A DNA stretch of 6,147 nucleotides. Origin: an uncultured Lachnospiraceae bacterium. Its GTDB lineage: Bacteria; Bacillota; Clostridia; Lachnospirales; Lachnospiraceae. Made by a program: the position numbers and the translations under genes. Positions 6,094-6,147 of this stretch are shown here, one piece after another. Within the stretch, counting starts at the first letter, position 1, and the number at the start of each line of letters is the position of its first letter. The stretch is taken from the NCBI GenBank assembly GCA_900544445.1, contig UQVK01000134.1:1-6147 (forward strand), written 5' to 3'. The notes beneath the pieces were generated by a model, which ran no database searches, was not told the origin of the DNA, and saw only the letters and a program-made list of their open reading frames with translations.

Positions 6094-6104
6094 AAAACGG
6101 TTTT
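6094..6104. repeat. Right copy of the 11-bp target site duplication
   Basis: AAAACGGTTTT is identical in sequence and orientation to 4510-4520. Joining 4520 to 6105 restores the pre-insertion host sequence. Confidence -1.
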
Positions 6105-6129
6105 ACGCCCTGCCGGGCGTTTTCCTTTT
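6105..6129 (+). terminator. Terminator-like hairpin in host DNA
   Basis: ACGCCC-TGCC-GGGCGT (6105-6120) is a perfect 6-bp GC-rich stem with a 4-nt loop, followed by TTT-CC-TTTT. It would work for plus-strand transcripts, including any leaving the insertion sequence to the right. A competing stem, CGGGCGTTTT (6114-6123) with AAAACGCCTG (6138-6147), uses the same GGGCGT arm. The minus strand at 6134-6147 reads CAGGCG-T8, which could be the tail of a terminator for a minus-strand gene beyond the right edge. The gene served is not in the window. Confidence -1.
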
Positions 6130-6147
6130 CACGAAAAAAAACGCCTG

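Noticed and set aside
4510..6104. 25-bp terminal inverted repeats that include AAAACNGTTTT
   Set aside because: No direct repeat exists outside these limits, and the 11-mer is identical in direct orientation on both sides, so it is better read as the target duplication of an element with 14-bp ends.

Overview
The window looks like a chromosomal surface-polysaccharide locus from a Gram-positive anaerobe of the Clostridia, most likely a gut Lachnospiraceae. This is inferred from the protein families (a DUF6311-like membrane protein, a GtrII-type glucosyltransferase and a GT52-like glycosyltransferase), the AAGGAG-type ribosome binding sites and the fairly GC-rich coding sequence with Arg AGG/CGG codons. 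No species can be named from the sequence alone.

Positions 1-4506 hold a three-gene operon on the minus strand, read from right to left. A strong candidate promoter (TTGTCT, 17-nt spacer, extended -10 TGT-TATACT) lies at 4478-4506. The genes in order are a DUF6311-like polytopic membrane protein (2685-4427), a GtrII-like polytopic glucosyltransferase (872-2617), and a soluble sialyltransferase-superfamily glycosyltransferase with E-D-G and HP motifs, which is cut by the left edge (1-853). The gaps are 67 and 18 nt, and the second and third genes have good Shine-Dalgarno sequences. The operon probably builds or decorates a cell-surface glycan: a cytosolic enzyme handling nucleotide-sugars plus two membrane proteins of the GT-C type acting on the outside. 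An 18-bp tandem repeat, each unit ending in an in-frame TAG, covers the stop codon of the first gene and the following gap.

Positions 4521-6093 are a complete IS4-family insertion sequence of 1573 bp. It has 14-bp perfect terminal inverted repeats (CTTGAGTTTCCGCA), an 11-bp near-palindromic target duplication (AAAACGGTTTT), and one intact 417-aa DDE transposase on the plus strand with a complete YREK signature. It sits only 14 bp upstream of the operon's -35 box, so it separates the operon from whatever lay upstream. Its leader contains two long inverted-repeat pairs in crossed order (A-B-A'-B'). These could form a pseudoknot that hides both the ribosome binding site and the first codons of the transposase. 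This is the most interesting signal in the window.

Positions 6105-6147 are host DNA with a terminator-like hairpin and an A8 tract, cut by the right edge. No RNA genes, CRISPR arrays or defence genes were seen.
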